Assembly (NCBI GenBank): GCA_000433755.1 | Contig: FR891267.1 | Coordinates: forward strand, 54,970 to 76,435 | Direction: 5' to 3' | Origin: Clostridium sp. CAG:465 | GTDB lineage: Bacteria > Bacillota > Clostridia > TANB77 > CAG-465 | Length of the DNA: 21,466 nucleotides | In this document: in pieces, positions 1-6,526 of the stretch | Position numbering within the stretch: position 1 is the stretch's first letter | Layout of the letters: the number at the start of each line of letters is the position of its first letter | Program-made: the position numbers and the translations under genes | Notes under the pieces: model-generated | Seen by the model: only the letters and a program-made list of their open reading frames with translations | What the model was told of the DNA's origin: nothing | The model's database searches: none

Positions 1-867
1 TGTAGGGAACTTGAAGAAGAAGGTTTTGAAGTCACATATTTAGATGTAGATGATAAAGGATTTATAAATCTTGATGAATTGAAAAGAAATATAAGAAGTG
101 ATACCATTCTTATTAGTGTAATGTTTGCAAATAATGAAATAGGAACAATTGAACCTATACATGAAATAGGAAAAATTGCAAAAGATATAGGTATTATATT
201 TCACACTGATGCTGTTCAAGCAGTTGGAAATGTTGATATAGACGTAAAAAAAATAAATATAGACGCTCTTTCTTTATCTGCACATAAGTTTTATGGGCCA
301 AAAGGAGTGGGAGCTGCATATATAAGTAGTTTCGTAAAATTTGAACCAGTTATAAATGGTGGGCATCAAGAATGTTCAAAAAGAGCAGGAACAGAAAATG
401 TTCCTGGAATTGTTGGACTTGGAAAGGCAATTGAAATTGCAACTTCAAATGTTACAGAACATAGTGATAAAGTAAAAAAAATAAGAGATGAATTAATAAG
501 TGATATCGAAAATGGAATAGAAGGAGTTATTTTAAATGGTGATAGAAAAGAAAGACTATGTTCAAATGTTAATTTTTGTATAGATGGTATTGATTCAGAA
601 TCTTTAGTTTTAATGTTAGATATGGATGGAATATGTGCATCTTCAGGAAGTGCATGCACAGCTGGTATTCTTGCTCCATCTCATGTTTTAACTGCTATAG
701 GAAGAAAAGATACTATTGCAACTAGTTCCATACGTTTTACTCTTGGCGAAGAAAATACTAGTGAAGATGTAAAGATAATTTATAATGTTTTAAAAGATGT
801 AGTTACTAAACTAAGAAAAAATAAAAAAACATATGAAATAAAATGCAAATGTACAAATAAGTATTGA
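1..867 (+). CDS. iscS: Cysteine desulfurase (NifS/IscS family), 5' end missing
   Basis: PLP enzyme that takes sulfur from L-cysteine, leaving alanine, and hands it as a persulfide to Fe-S cluster or tRNA thiolation acceptors in the cytosol. The reading frame is open from base 1, so the N-terminal part, probably 80-110 residues, lies outside the window; the ATG at 79 is internal. Visible family signatures are HTDAVQAVG, the PLP-lysine motif SAHKFYGPKG (Lys codon 286-288), the GGHQE..RAGTENVPGIVG segment, and the mobile catalytic loop SSGSACTAG with the nucleophilic Cys at 655-657. The SSGSAC form is that of group I (IscS/NifS) enzymes. The C-terminus after SIRFTLGEENTSEDV is short, ending in a Lys- and Cys-containing tail (KCKC). 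No iscU or mnmA follows; the next gene is a pilin-like protein with its own promoter, so the partner scaffold cannot be inferred here. Confidence 0.95.
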   Translation, partial: CRELEEEGFEVTYLDVDDKGFINLDELKRNIRSDTILISVMFANNEIGTIEPIHEIGKIAKDIGIIFHTDAVQAVGNVDIDVKKINIDALSLSAHKFYGPKGVGAAYISSFVKFEPVINGGHQECSKRAGTENVPGIVGLGKAIEIATSNVTEHSDKVKKIRDELISDIENGIEGVILNGDRKERLCSNVNFCIDGIDSESLVLMLDMDGICASSGSACTAGILAPSHVLTAIGRKDTIATSSIRFTLGEENTSEDVKIIYNVLKDVVTKLRKNKKTYEIKCKCTNKY

Positions 868-892
868 AAAAAATTTTGTTTTATTATAAAAT
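864..892 (+). promoter_or_regulatory. Sigma-A promoter of the pilin-dockerin gene
   Basis: TTGAAA at 864-869 and TAAAAT at 887-892 are separated by exactly 17 bp. The -35 box overlaps the TGA stop codon of the cysteine desulfurase (865-867). The expected start of transcription is near 899, about 22 nt before the ATG at 921, leaving room for the AAGGAGG at 907-913. This suggests the downstream gene can be expressed apart from iscS. Read by eye only. Confidence 0.55.
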
Positions 893-920
893 TAATTAAA
901 CAAATGAAGGAGGAAGGTAT

Positions 921-1583
921 ATGAAAAAAAATAAAAGAGGAATTTCCTTGATTGTGCTTATTATAACAATTATAGTTATGCTAATTTTGGTATCAGTAAT
1001 AGTTGTCTCTTTTAGCAATAATAATCCGATTGGAAAAGCTAATGAGGCAAAATTTAAAGCTGATTTAAGTTCTTTTAGGGATGAACTAGATGCTAATGTA
1101 AATGATATAATTTTTGGTGAATCAAATAAGTCAGATATGGATATAAATGTAAATGTAGGAGATTATGCATTACTTAGAAAATATATACCAGATATCACAG
1201 AGGAATATGCAAATAAACTTCTTATAAAAAAGGGAAAACTATTATACATAGGAGATGATAGTGGATCACAGGCAGAAAATTTTAAAAAATATTATAACGA
1301 ACAAGAAGAAAATTGGGCAAGTAGTATAGGAATTCAATCTCCTTATGGTCAAGTTGGAGATACCAATGGTGATGGACAGATAACAAAAGAAGATTCAGAT
1401 CATTTAAAAAATATGCTTGGGGAAGATGGTAATGAAGTTTTAATAAATAATTTAACAAGTAGACAGAAAAAGGCCTTTGATACAAATGCTGATGGAAATA
1501 TTGATATTAATGATTCAACAACTATAGATACATATTTGGATTATTCAATTGATAAGTTACCTTATACAGGTGATAAATTTTAA
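921..1583 (+). CDS. Pilin-like (class III signal-like) protein with C-terminal dockerin-type calcium repeats
   Basis: 220 aa. Residues 1-6 are a short basic leader (MKKNKR) followed by GISLIVLIITIIVMLIL and a hydrophobic helix to about residue 31, the layout of a type IV prepilin N-terminus, but with Val where the usual Glu+5 of pilins sits. Residues 34-62 (NNPIGKANEAKF onward) look like the amphipathic continuation of the helix. Residues 147-158 (DTNGDGQITKED) and 187-198 (DTNADGNIDIND) are two EF-hand-like loops with the D-x-N-x-D-G spacing of dockerin type I repeats, each followed by a helix. The last residues include LPYTG at 213-217 with no hydrophobic tail behind it. RBS AAGGAGG at 907-913 supports the ATG at 921. 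It is probably membrane-anchored with the dockerin-like part outside. Processing by a prepilin peptidase is uncertain without Glu+5. A terminator follows, so it appears monocistronic. Its N-terminal region resembles the gene at 21124-21408. Confidence 0.85.
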   Translation: MKKNKRGISLIVLIITIIVMLILVSVIVVSFSNNNPIGKANEAKFKADLSSFRDELDANVNDIIFGESNKSDMDINVNVGDYALLRKYIPDITEEYANKLLIKKGKLLYIGDDSGSQAENFKKYYNEQEENWASSIGIQSPYGQVGDTNGDGQITKEDSDHLKNMLGEDGNEVLINNLTSRQKKAFDTNADGNIDINDSTTIDTYLDYSIDKLPYTGDKF

Positions 1584-1629
1584 TTTTTATTAAAAATATT
1601 TAATCAAGAGATAAAAAAGTTATATAATG

Positions 1630-1682
1630 TATCATCAATGTATAGATACTCAAAAAGAGTATTTACATTGGTGATATTTTTT
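1630..1682 (+). terminator. Rho-independent terminator after the pilin-dockerin gene
   Basis: The outer stem 1630-1642 pairs with 1664-1676 (13 bp with one G-T pair). The inner stem ATACTC 1646-1651 pairs with GAGTAT 1657-1662 around an AAAAA loop. A run of six T (1677-1682) follows directly. It lies 47 nt after the stop codon at 1583. Confidence 0.85.
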
Positions 1683-1754
1683 GTATAATAGGAAAGTAAT
1701 ATTGAAATTTCCATGCCAAAATTTTTATAGCATGAAAAATACACAACAAATGTA

Positions 1755-1791
1755 TGATATAATAACCTTGTAAAATGAAAGCAAGGTTATT
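1755..1791 (+). promoter_or_regulatory. Possible extended -10 promoter with an overlapping dyad
   Basis: TGATATAAT (1755-1763) is a full extended -10 element (TG-n-TATAAT), but there is no good -35 box 17 bp upstream. A perfect 10-bp inverted repeat, AATAACCTTG (1761-1770) and CAAGGTTATT (1782-1791), overlaps the end of the -10 and the expected transcription start near 1770. Because the left arm lies largely upstream of the start, the dyad looks more like a protein-binding site than an RNA hairpin. There is no gene directly downstream, only a strong terminator at 1845-1891. Confidence 0.35.
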
Positions 1792-1891
1792 AAATAAGTG
1801 AGAAATATACATCAGGAGTAAGTGCATAGAAGATATTATAATATATAGTGTGTAAATTTTGAAAAAATAAAAATTTACACACTATGTTTTT
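1770..1891 (+). ncRNA. Candidate small RNA of about 120 nt
   Basis: A possible promoter ending at 1763 and a strong intrinsic terminator at 1845-1891 frame a segment with no credible reading frame. It holds only tiny frames (at 1732, starting upstream of the proposed transcript, and at 1774), without a ribosome binding site. It lies between the terminator of the pilin-like gene and the mraZ promoter. The extent is inferred from the promoter and terminator alone, and no known RNA family is recognised. Confidence 0.25.
1845..1891 (+). terminator. Strong intrinsic terminator in the pre-mraZ intergenic region
   Basis: A perfect 16-bp stem, 1845-1860 with 1870-1885 (core GTGTGTAAATTTT and its complement), has a 9-nt A-rich loop and is followed by GTTTTT (1886-1891). 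It is the second terminator after the pilin-like gene, since another sits at 1630-1682. It therefore either ends a separate short transcript or acts as a backstop insulating mraZ. Confidence 0.8.
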
Positions 1892-2054
1892 CTGTAATCA
1901 AAATTACAATTAAGTTTAAATAAAAATATAAACCAGAAATGATGAATTTATGTAATATCAATTATTTAAAGTTATTTATTCATTTTTTCTTCTTTTAAAA
2001 ATCTAAACATCTATATTTTAATATTTAATTTTTTAATTTTTTTTTAAAAAAGTA
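1892..2054. other. Gene-free AT-rich stretch upstream of mraZ
   Basis: No reading frame with a ribosome binding site and no RNA gene is seen. The final part (about 2017-2051) is made of T tracts and A tracts directly upstream of the mraZ -35 box, a composition like that of an UP element, which can raise promoter activity. Together with 1584-1891 it forms the only gene-free stretch over 300 bases in the window. Confidence 0.5.
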
Positions 2055-2083
2055 TTGATTTTTCCTAAATTATATACTAAAAT
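2055..2083 (+). promoter_or_regulatory. mraZ (dcw cluster) promoter
   Basis: TTGATT (2055-2060), a 17-bp spacer, and TAAAAT (2078-2083). The expected transcript start near 2090 places the TGG repeat operator immediately downstream, within the first 40 nt of the message. It probably drives mraZ, rsmH and the ftsL-like gene up to the terminator at 4158. Confidence 0.65.
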
Positions 2084-2092
2084 ATAGCTAAG

Positions 2093-2125
2093 TGGTAAAA
2101 AATGGGGTAAAGTGGTAAAAATGGA
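2093..2125 (+). promoter_or_regulatory. Probable MraZ-binding repeat (autoregulatory operator)
   Basis: TGG occurs at 2093, 2103, 2113 and 2122, spaced 10, 10 and 9 bp, in an AGTGGTAAAA-like context; the first and third units are nearly identical. MraZ of other bacteria is known to bind several direct TGGGN or AAAGTG-type repeats with 10-bp period upstream of its own gene, which fits this site exactly. The last unit runs into the Shine-Dalgarno sequence GGAGGTGA (2123-2130), so occupancy could block both transcription and ribosome access. Assignment is by pattern and position. Confidence 0.7.
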
Positions 2126-2138
2126 GGTGAGCTTTTAA

Positions 2139-2570
2139 ATGTTACTTGGAGAGTATAATAACAAACTTGATGATAAAGGAAGAGTTAGCGTTCCTGCAAA
2201 ATTTCGTGATGATTTGGGACATTCTTTTATTGTAACAAAAGGACTTGATAATTGTTTGTTTGCATACTCAAAAGAAGAATGGGCAACATTTGAAGCAAAA
2301 CTTAAATCTCTTCCACTTACAAATCCAAATGCACGTAATTTTATTCGTTTTTTCTTTGCTGGTGCTACTGAATGTGAAACTGATAAACAAGGAAGAATAA
2401 ATATTCCACAAAATTTAAGGGATTATGCAGGACTTTCAAAAGAAGTTTTTATAGTAGGTGTTTCAACAAGAGTTGAAATATGGGATAAAGATAAATGGCT
2501 TGAATATACAGATAAAGAAAACATGGATGTAAATGAAATTGCTATTCAAATGTCTAATTTAGGCATTTAA
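2139..2570 (+). CDS. mraZ: Transcriptional regulator MraZ
   Basis: 143 aa, the family's normal length. MraZ is a ring-forming DNA-binding protein of the AbrB/SpoVT superfamily that controls the dcw cluster by binding repeats in front of its own gene. Both copies of the family motif DxxxR are present: DDKGR with D11/R15, and DKQGR with D82/R86, each followed by a short beta segment typical of the double-psi fold (RVSVPA, RINIPQ). The ATG at 2139 sits 8 nt after GGAGGTGA. It is the first gene of the cluster, and its promoter carries the repeat operator described separately. An 80-131 nt gap separates it from rsmH, without a terminator. Confidence 0.97.
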   Translation: MLLGEYNNKLDDKGRVSVPAKFRDDLGHSFIVTKGLDNCLFAYSKEEWATFEAKLKSLPLTNPNARNFIRFFFAGATECETDKQGRINIPQNLRDYAGLSKEVFIVGVSTRVEIWDKDKWLEYTDKENMDVNEIAIQMSNLGI

Positions 2571-2701
2571 ATATATTAACCAAAGATATAAATATATAAA
2601 CTTATGAATAATAAAAAACAAAAGAATTTTATACAAAAGAAAAAAAGCAAATGTACAAAAGATATAATTTTAATATTTATAAAACTAGTAATGGAGTAGA
2701 A

Positions 2702-3634
2702 ATGGAATTTAAACATAAATCAATACTCTTAAACGAATGTATTGAAAATTTAAATATAAAAAAAGACGGAATATATGTAGATGGAACTTTGGGCGGTGGA
2801 GGACATTCATATAATATTTTAGAAAAACTTGATAACACAGGACTTCTTATTGGAATAGATAGAGATAATGATGCAATTGAAGCTGCTAAAAAGCGTCTAA
2901 GTAAGTTTAACAATGTAAAATTTGTACACGATAATAATTCTAATATAATAGAAATTTTAAATAAACTACAAATAACTAAAATAGATGGAATGTTGCTTGA
3001 TTTAGGAGTATCTTCTTATCAGCTAGATGAGGCAGAACGTGGTTTTAGCTATATGCATGATGCAAGATTAGATATGAGAATGAATAGAGAGGACACACTT
3101 TCAGCTTACGAGGTTGTAAATAAATATCCAGAAGAAAAATTGGCAGCTATATTTAGAGAATATGGAGAGGAAAGATATTCAAAAAGTATAGCCAGAAGTA
3201 TTTGCTTAAAAAGAAAAGAAAACGAAATAAAAACAACTTTTGAATTAGTAGATGTTATAAAATCATCAATGCCAGCAAGGGCATTAAATGAGAAACAACA
3301 TCCTGCTAAAAGAGTTTTCCAAGCAATAAGAATAGAAGTAAATGAAGAATTAATTAGGTTAAGGCAAACTGTAAAAGATATTGTGCATTCTTTAAATTCA
3401 CAAGGAAGACTTGCTATAATTACTTTCCATTCTTTAGAGGATAAAATTATTAAACATACATATGAAGAACTAGAAGGTAGATGTACATGTCCAAAAGATT
3501 TTCCAGTATGCGTGTGTGGATGTAAATCATATGGAAAAATAATAACAAAAAAACCAATAGTTTGTGACGAGAATGAATTACAAGACAATCCAAGAGCAAG
3601 AAGTGCCAAATTAAGAGTTTTTGAAAAAATATAA
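2702..3634 (+). CDS. rsmH: 16S rRNA m4C1402 N4-methyltransferase RsmH (MraW)
   Basis: 310 aa from the chosen start. The enzyme uses SAM to methylate N4 of C1402 in 16S rRNA, in the ribosomal P site. SAM-binding motifs are VDGTLGGGGHS (26-36), GIDRD (51-55) and LLDLGVSS (98-105). The family blocks HPAKRVFQAIRI (200-211), TFHSLEDKIIK (241-251) and the Cys-containing segment CTCPKDFPVCVCGC (261-274) are all present, as is the NPRARSAKLR end. An upstream in-frame ATG at 2651 would add 16 residues. I prefer 2702 because GGAG (2693-2696) lies 5 nt before it, the protein then begins FKHKSILLNE like its relatives, and the length fits. It is followed 19 nt later by the ftsL-like gene. Confidence 0.96.
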   Translation: MEFKHKSILLNECIENLNIKKDGIYVDGTLGGGGHSYNILEKLDNTGLLIGIDRDNDAIEAAKKRLSKFNNVKFVHDNNSNIIEILNKLQITKIDGMLLDLGVSSYQLDEAERGFSYMHDARLDMRMNREDTLSAYEVVNKYPEEKLAAIFREYGEERYSKSIARSICLKRKENEIKTTFELVDVIKSSMPARALNEKQHPAKRVFQAIRIEVNEELIRLRQTVKDIVHSLNSQGRLAIITFHSLEDKIIKHTYEELEGRCTCPKDFPVCVCGCKSYGKIITKKPIVCDENELQDNPRARSAKLRVFEKI

Positions 3635-3653
3635 TGAAAAGAGGTGAGAACAT

Positions 3654-4148
3654 ATGCCAGCAAGAAAAAGTTACGGATATAATTATTATGAATCAGGAAG
3701 TGCAGCAAGAAAGATAGATTATACATATGATGAAAAAAAGGCAAGAAGAAAAAATGTAAATAAAAAGGCAAAAGCTCAGCCAAAATCAAAAGCTAAAGCA
3801 TCATCTGTGATTATGATTGTATGCGTATTTACTATGGCATTAGTTCTTGTATATAGATATAACATTATAAATGAAAAAAATTTGAAATCACAAAGTTTAG
3901 CAAGTGACTTGACTAAAGCAGAGTCAGCGCTTGTTACTTCTCAAATAGATGTTGAACAAAATACAGATTTAAATGAGATAGAAGCTTATGCAAAGCAAAA
4001 ATTAGGAATGCAGAAGCCAGATAAGAATCAAACTATATATGTTGATACTTCAAAAACTAATAATTCAGTTGAACTTCAAGATGAGTCCACATTTTTTCAA
4101 GAAATAGGAGATAAAATTTCACAATTTTTTGGTAATTTATTTAAATAA
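3654..4148 (+). CDS. ftsL: FtsL/DivIC-like cell-division protein
   Basis: 164 aa, bitopic. Residues 1-49 are a Lys/Arg-rich cytoplasmic tail with several Tyr, 50-67 a single transmembrane helix (SSVIMIVCVFTMALVLVY), 70-100 a probable coiled coil, and 106-130 the LNEIEAYAKQKLGMQKPDKNQ segment that in FtsL/DivIC proteins follows the coiled coil. The family pairs with DivIB/FtsQ and activates the septal SEDS-PBP synthase. Identification rests on topology and position (between rsmH and the PBP gene), since FtsL diverges fast in sequence. RBS AGAGGTGAG lies before the ATG. It is the last gene before the terminator at 4158, so it is grouped with mraZ-rsmH rather than with its PBP partner. Confidence 0.85.
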   Translation: MPARKSYGYNYYESGSAARKIDYTYDEKKARRKNVNKKAKAQPKSKAKASSVIMIVCVFTMALVLVYRYNIINEKNLKSQSLASDLTKAESALVTSQIDVEQNTDLNEIEAYAKQKLGMQKPDKNQTIYVDTSKTNNSVELQDESTFFQEIGDKISQFFGNLFK

Positions 4149-4157
4149 ACTTGTAAT

Positions 4158-4221
4158 AACCAGGTCAAATATTAAGTATCATATAGTATACTTACATATA
4201 TGTTTGACTTGGTTTTTGTTT
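4158..4221 (+). terminator. Intrinsic terminator inside the dcw cluster
   Basis: AACCAGGTCAAA (4158-4169) pairs with TTTGACTTGGTT (4203-4214), 12 bp with one G-T pair. A nested stem AAGTAT/ATACTT lies within, and TTTGTTT follows. It begins 10 nt after the ftsL-like stop codon. The right arm contains the -35 box of the next promoter. Confidence 0.8.
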
Positions 4222-4232
4222 TATGTTAAAAT
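4204..4232 (+). promoter_or_regulatory. Promoter of the PASTA PBP gene
   Basis: TTGACT (4204-4209), 17-bp spacer, TAAAAT (4227-4232), with an extended -10 TG at 4224-4225. This is one of the closest matches to consensus in the window. The -35 box lies inside the right arm of the preceding terminator hairpin. Expected start of transcription is near 4238, about 20 nt before the TTG start. Confidence 0.7.
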
Positions 4233-4259
4233 ATTTAACAGATTAAGAGGTGAATATAT

Positions 4260-6440
4260 TTGTCATATATGGCATTAAAAAATCAAAAAAGAATAATTAA
4301 GATTTTAATTGGTTGTGGAGTACTTGCACTAATTTTACTTTCAAGACTTATATACATACAGGTAATAAAATCTAAACATTATGAAGAAAAAGCTTATGAA
4401 CAGCAAACAAGACAAAGATCTGTTGCTGCAAAACGTGGAACAATATATGATGCAACAGGTGAAAAGGTACTTGCTCAAAGTGTATCTGTAAATATTGTAA
4501 CGGCAGTTCCAAATAGTGTTGATAAAGATAAAAAAGATGAAATTGCAACTAAAATAGCTGAAATTTTAGAAATAAATAAAGATGATGTACTTGCAAAATT
4601 AAGTAAAAATTCTTCTAGTGAAACTATTGCAACAAAAGTTGATGAAGATAAGGCAACAAAATTACTTAACTACATTAGTGATGAACAAATTTCTGGTATA
4701 AGGGTAGATGAAGATACAAAAAGAGTATATCCGTATTCAACTTTACTTGCTAATGTTCTTGGATTTGTTGGAACAGATAATGTAGGACTTGAAGGAATAG
4801 AAGCATATTATAACAGTGATCTTGCAGGAATTCCTGGTAAAATAGTTGGAAGTACTGATGGTAAAGGAAGGGAAACACCTTTTACAAATGAACAATATGT
4901 TGCTCCAACTGATGGTAAAGATATTGTACTTACAATTGATGCTACAATTCAATCTATTGTAGAAAAATATCTATCAAAAGCGATTAAAGAAAATATTGCC
5001 CAGTATGGAATGGCAGTTGTTATGAGACCATCAACAGGTGAAGTACTTGCAATGGCAAATTATCCAAGTTATGACCCTAATGAACCATTTACTCCAAATA
5101 CTGATGAATTAAAAAATAAATGGGAAACATTAAGTAAAAAAGAAAAAAGTGAAGAACTTGCTGCAATGTGGCGTAATAAGGTAATTTCAGATACACAAGA
5201 ACCTGGCTCTACTTTTAAGATTGTAACAGCTACTGCAGCTCTTGAGGAAAATGTAGCTCAAATGGATAAAGCAGGTGATTTTAGCTGTAGCGGTAGCATG
5301 CAAGTAGGGACTTGGACTATTAAATGCTGGAGATATCCTAGATCACATGGTTCAGAGTCATTAAGACAAGGAATAATGAATTCATGTAACCCTGTTTTTA
5401 TGCAACTTGGTCAAAGAATAGGGATAGAACATTTTTGTAAATATTTAGAAGCGTTTAATCTTGCTTCAAAAGCTGGAATTGATCTCCCAGGTGAGGCAAG
5501 TGGAATAATGCATAACCCAGCTTCTATGACAGCAGTCGACCTTGCTACAACTTCATTTGGTCAAACAATTCAAATAACAACACTTCAAACTGCTGTAAAC
5601 TACTGTGCAATTGCAAATGGTGGCTATCTTGTTCAGCCATATGTGGTAAAGGAGATAAAAAGTGGAAGTGGAAATTATGACGAAAAAACAGAGTCAAAAG
5701 TAATAAAACAAATAATGTCAAAAGAAACATCAGATCTTCTACTTAGTGCACTTGAAGATACAGCTAAAACTGGTACAGCCAAATCAGGAGCTGTTAAGGG
5801 ATATAGAGTTGGAGGAAAGACAGCTACAGGTGAAGAGGGAAGAGGAGATCAAAAAGTATATATGGCAGGATATGCATCCATAGCTCCAATTGTAAATCCA
5901 GAACTTGTAGTTGTAATGAATATTTATGATCCAAAAAGTGAGGCAGGACACGGTGGAGCTGCAATTTGTGCACCCGTTGTAGGATCAATTTTAGATGAAT
6001 GTTTAAGATATCTTGATATTGCACCAGATTATACAATTGAAGATAATGATATAAAAGAAACATTAATACCAGATGTAACTTCTAAAACTGTAGGAGAAGC
6101 TAAAAAACTACTTTCAGAAAAAGGATTTAGTATTGCTTCAGATAATAATTTAAATGATTCTGATGTAATAAAAGAACAAATTCCAAAGGCAGGAGCATCA
6201 CTTATGGAAGGCTCTACTGTTAGAGTATATACAACAGATGATGCTAAGCAAACAGTTGATGTACCAGATGTAAGAAACAAAACTGCTGAAGTTGCTACTG
6301 CTAAGTTTAAAGCAGCAGGACTTAATGTAAGAATTGTTGGAAATGGATATGTTTTAACTCAAGATCCAACTCCAGGAACTGTAGTTGAAAAAGGTTCCAT
6401 TGTTACAATAAAATGTGTTGATACAACAGATTTGCCATAA
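4260..6440 (+). CDS. Class B penicillin-binding protein with two PASTA domains (SpoVD/FtsI type)
   Basis: 726 aa D,D-transpeptidase that cross-links new peptidoglycan outside the membrane. Order: cytoplasmic tail; transmembrane helix at about 13-35; dimerisation (pedestal) domain 50-220 with KRGTIYDATGE; transpeptidase 240-580; PASTA repeats at about 601-660 and 664-722. Active-site motifs are S317-TFK (nucleophile Ser317), S375-C-N, and K520-T-A-T, where the usual third motif is KTG or KSG. The TTG at 4260 is chosen over the ATG at 4269 because AGAGGTGA (4246-4253) is 6 nt from TTG but 15 nt from ATG. It lies between the ftsL-like gene and murE, with its own promoter. Two PASTA domains resemble division PBP2x more than SpoVD, which usually has one, and the cluster holds a single SEDS gene. 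Whether it serves division, sporulation or both cannot be settled here, so no symbol is given. Confidence 0.94.
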   Translation: MSYMALKNQKRIIKILIGCGVLALILLSRLIYIQVIKSKHYEEKAYEQQTRQRSVAAKRGTIYDATGEKVLAQSVSVNIVTAVPNSVDKDKKDEIATKIAEILEINKDDVLAKLSKNSSSETIATKVDEDKATKLLNYISDEQISGIRVDEDTKRVYPYSTLLANVLGFVGTDNVGLEGIEAYYNSDLAGIPGKIVGSTDGKGRETPFTNEQYVAPTDGKDIVLTIDATIQSIVEKYLSKAIKENIAQYGMAVVMRPSTGEVLAMANYPSYDPNEPFTPNTDELKNKWETLSKKEKSEELAAMWRNKVISDTQEPGSTFKIVTATAALEENVAQMDKAGDFSCSGSMQVGTWTIKCWRYPRSHGSESLRQGIMNSCNPVFMQLGQRIGIEHFCKYLEAFNLASKAGIDLPGEASGIMHNPASMTAVDLATTSFGQTIQITTLQTAVNYCAIANGGYLVQPYVVKEIKSGSGNYDEKTESKVIKQIMSKETSDLLLSALEDTAKTGTAKSGAVKGYRVGGKTATGEEGRGDQKVYMAGYASIAPIVNPELVVVMNIYDPKSEAGHGGAAICAPVVGSILDECLRYLDIAPDYTIEDNDIKETLIPDVTSKTVGEAKKLLSEKGFSIASDNNLNDSDVIKEQIPKAGASLMEGSTVRVYTTDDAKQTVDVPDVRNKTAEVATAKFKAAGLNVRIVGNGYVLTQDPTPGTVVEKGSIVTIKCVDTTDLP

Positions 6441-6485
6441 AATTTATATAATTTATAATTATAAGTTTTAAAAGATAGTGTTATG

Positions 6486-6494
6486 TGATATAAT
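6486..6494 (+). promoter_or_regulatory. Extended -10 promoter before murE
   Basis: TG-A-TATAAT (6486-6494) is a complete extended -10. The -35 region 17 bp upstream (TTTTAA, 6466-6471) is poor. No terminator is seen after the PBP gene, so murE may also be reached by read-through from 4204. Expected start is near 6500, 27 nt before the ATG, with GGGAGG between. Confidence 0.5.
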
Positions 6495-6526
6495 TTAATG
6501 TATTAAAGTAAAGGGAGGCAAAGAAA

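Noticed and set aside
1712..1734. Small inverted repeat CATGC...GCATG before the candidate small RNA
   Set aside because: The arms are only 5 bp with a 13-nt AT-rich gap, within what is expected by chance in such DNA.
3106..3789. Minus-strand frame of 227 codons under rsmH and the ftsL-like gene
   Set aside because: It is the complement of coding DNA, with no ribosome binding site and low-complexity Phe/Leu/His composition.
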